A DNA stretch of 7,292 nt from positions 1-7,292 of the forward strand of contig JAUZEM010000185.1 in NCBI GenBank assembly GCA_030839005.1, read 5' to 3'. This stretch comes from Actinomycetota bacterium (GTDB lineage Bacteria; Actinomycetota; Acidimicrobiia; IMCC26256; PALSA-610). The translations under genes were made by a program, and so were the position numbers. Shown piece by piece: positions 6,669-7,292 of the stretch. The notes beneath the pieces were generated by a model that saw only the letters and a program-made list of their open reading frames with translations, was not told where the DNA came from and made no database searches. The first letter of the stretch is position 1. Every line of letters begins with the position of its first letter.

Positions 6669-7292
6669 GTGACTCGATTCCGGGTCCGCGCCCGCGGACC
6701 GCTCGCCGGCCGCGTCCAGCCCTCGGGCGCGACCAAGAACGCCGGCCTGAAGCAAATGGCGGCCGCGCTGCTCGCGCCCGGTGTCACCACATTGCGCAAC
6801 GTGCCTACGGTGCGCGACCTCGACGTGATGATCGACCTCCTGCGCGCCACGGGCGCGCGCGTCGACCAGCCCGCGCCCGACGTCGTGCGGGTCGACGCGA
6901 GCGGCGAGCTGACGCCCGAGGCGCCGTACGAGCTCGTCGCGCGCATGCGCGCGTCGTTCAACGTGCTCGGGCCGCTCCTCGCGCGGTGCGGCCACGCGCG
7001 GGTGGCACTCCCGGGCGGCGACAACATCGGCAGTCGCAAGGTGGACATGCACCTACGCGGTCTCGCGGCGATGGGCGCCCAGGTCGAGGTCGTGCACGGC
7101 TATGTCGTCGCGCGCGCCGAGCTGTTGCACGGGGCGCGCACCGTCCTCGAGTTTCCGAGCGTCGGCGCCACCGAGAACCTGATGTGCGCGGCCGTTCTCG
7201 CCAAGGGCACGACGGTGATCGAGAACGCGGCTCGAGAGCCCGAGGTGACCGCGCTTGCCACGTTTCTCAATCGAATGGGAGCGCATCTGTTG
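6669..7292 (+). CDS. murA: UDP-N-acetylglucosamine 1-carboxyvinyltransferase (MurA), 3' end beyond window
   Basis: The first 208 codons of MurA, the cytosolic enzyme that transfers enolpyruvate from PEP to UDP-GlcNAc in the first committed step of peptidoglycan synthesis. The frame is open to the right edge, roughly half of the usual 420 residues. K23-N24 match the catalytic K22-N23 pair of E. coli. MRAS with R94 matches R91, and PGGDNIGSRKVD (115-126) matches the active-site loop, with R123 at R120. The loop residue equal to Cys115, the target of fosfomycin, is D118. This is also the state in Mycobacterium tuberculosis MurA and predicts intrinsic fosfomycin insensitivity. SVGAT (164-168) and ENAAREPEV (185-193) are further family signatures. 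The N-terminal loop reads SGATKNAG, one residue longer than the common SGAKNA. The GTG start follows the crotonase stop by 11 nt with only a weak ribosome site. It could be a second MurA paralogue rather than the housekeeping copy. Confidence 0.93.
   Translation, partial: MTRFRVRARGPLAGRVQPSGATKNAGLKQMAAALLAPGVTTLRNVPTVRDLDVMIDLLRATGARVDQPAPDVVRVDASGELTPEAPYELVARMRASFNVLGPLLARCGHARVALPGGDNIGSRKVDMHLRGLAAMGAQVEVVHGYVVARAELLHGARTVLEFPSVGATENLMCAAVLAKGTTVIENAAREPEVTALATFLNRMGAHLL

Noticed and set aside
6044..7048. A 334-codon Arg/Ser-rich open frame on the minus strand
   Set aside because: It spans two well-supported plus-strand genes, crotonase and murA, and its composition is that of a frame shadow.

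Overview
The window is gene-dense, very GC-rich DNA, about two thirds G+C by eye. It uses GTG and TTG as well as ATG starts, and neighbouring genes often overlap by a few bases. Protein style points to a high-GC actinobacterium: an actinobacterial-type S9 peptidase, a compact class III nucleotidyl cyclase, and a MurA with Asp in place of the fosfomycin-target Cys. Acidimicrobiia or a relative is my best guess. This is inference from composition and remembered families; no database search was run.

Two divergent gene blocks leave a short non-coding gap near 2865-2951. The leftward block (minus strand) has three tightly coupled genes: a GT-B family 4 glycosyltransferase (1539-2864), a class I SAM-dependent methyltransferase (790-1539) and an alpha/alpha-toroid prenyltransferase/terpene-cyclase-like protein (from 797, running off the left edge). 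They overlap by 1 and 8 bases, so they are probably co-translated. They look like one pathway that builds or modifies a glycosylated, possibly lipidic, metabolite. The product cannot be read from sequence.

The rightward block (plus strand) has five genes: an S9 prolyl-oligopeptidase-family peptidase (2952-4661), a small KANL3/Tex30-type alpha/beta hydrolase (4652-5308), a stand-alone class III adenylate/guanylate cyclase domain (5321-5836), a crotonase-fold enoyl-CoA hydratase/isomerase-like protein (5833-6657), and the first 208 codons of murA (from 6669, running off the right edge). Junctions are +10 overlap, 12-nt gap, 4-nt ATGA overlap and 11-nt gap, so one transcript is plausible although the functions differ.

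No tRNA, rRNA, insertion sequence, CRISPR array or convincing terminator was seen. No gene-free stretch exceeds 300 bases. The points most worth a second look are the three-gene glycosyltransferase/methyltransferase/toroid unit, the active-site substitution in the crotonase, the shortened but catalytically complete cyclase, the MurA active-site variants, and a perfect inverted repeat in the divergent gap.
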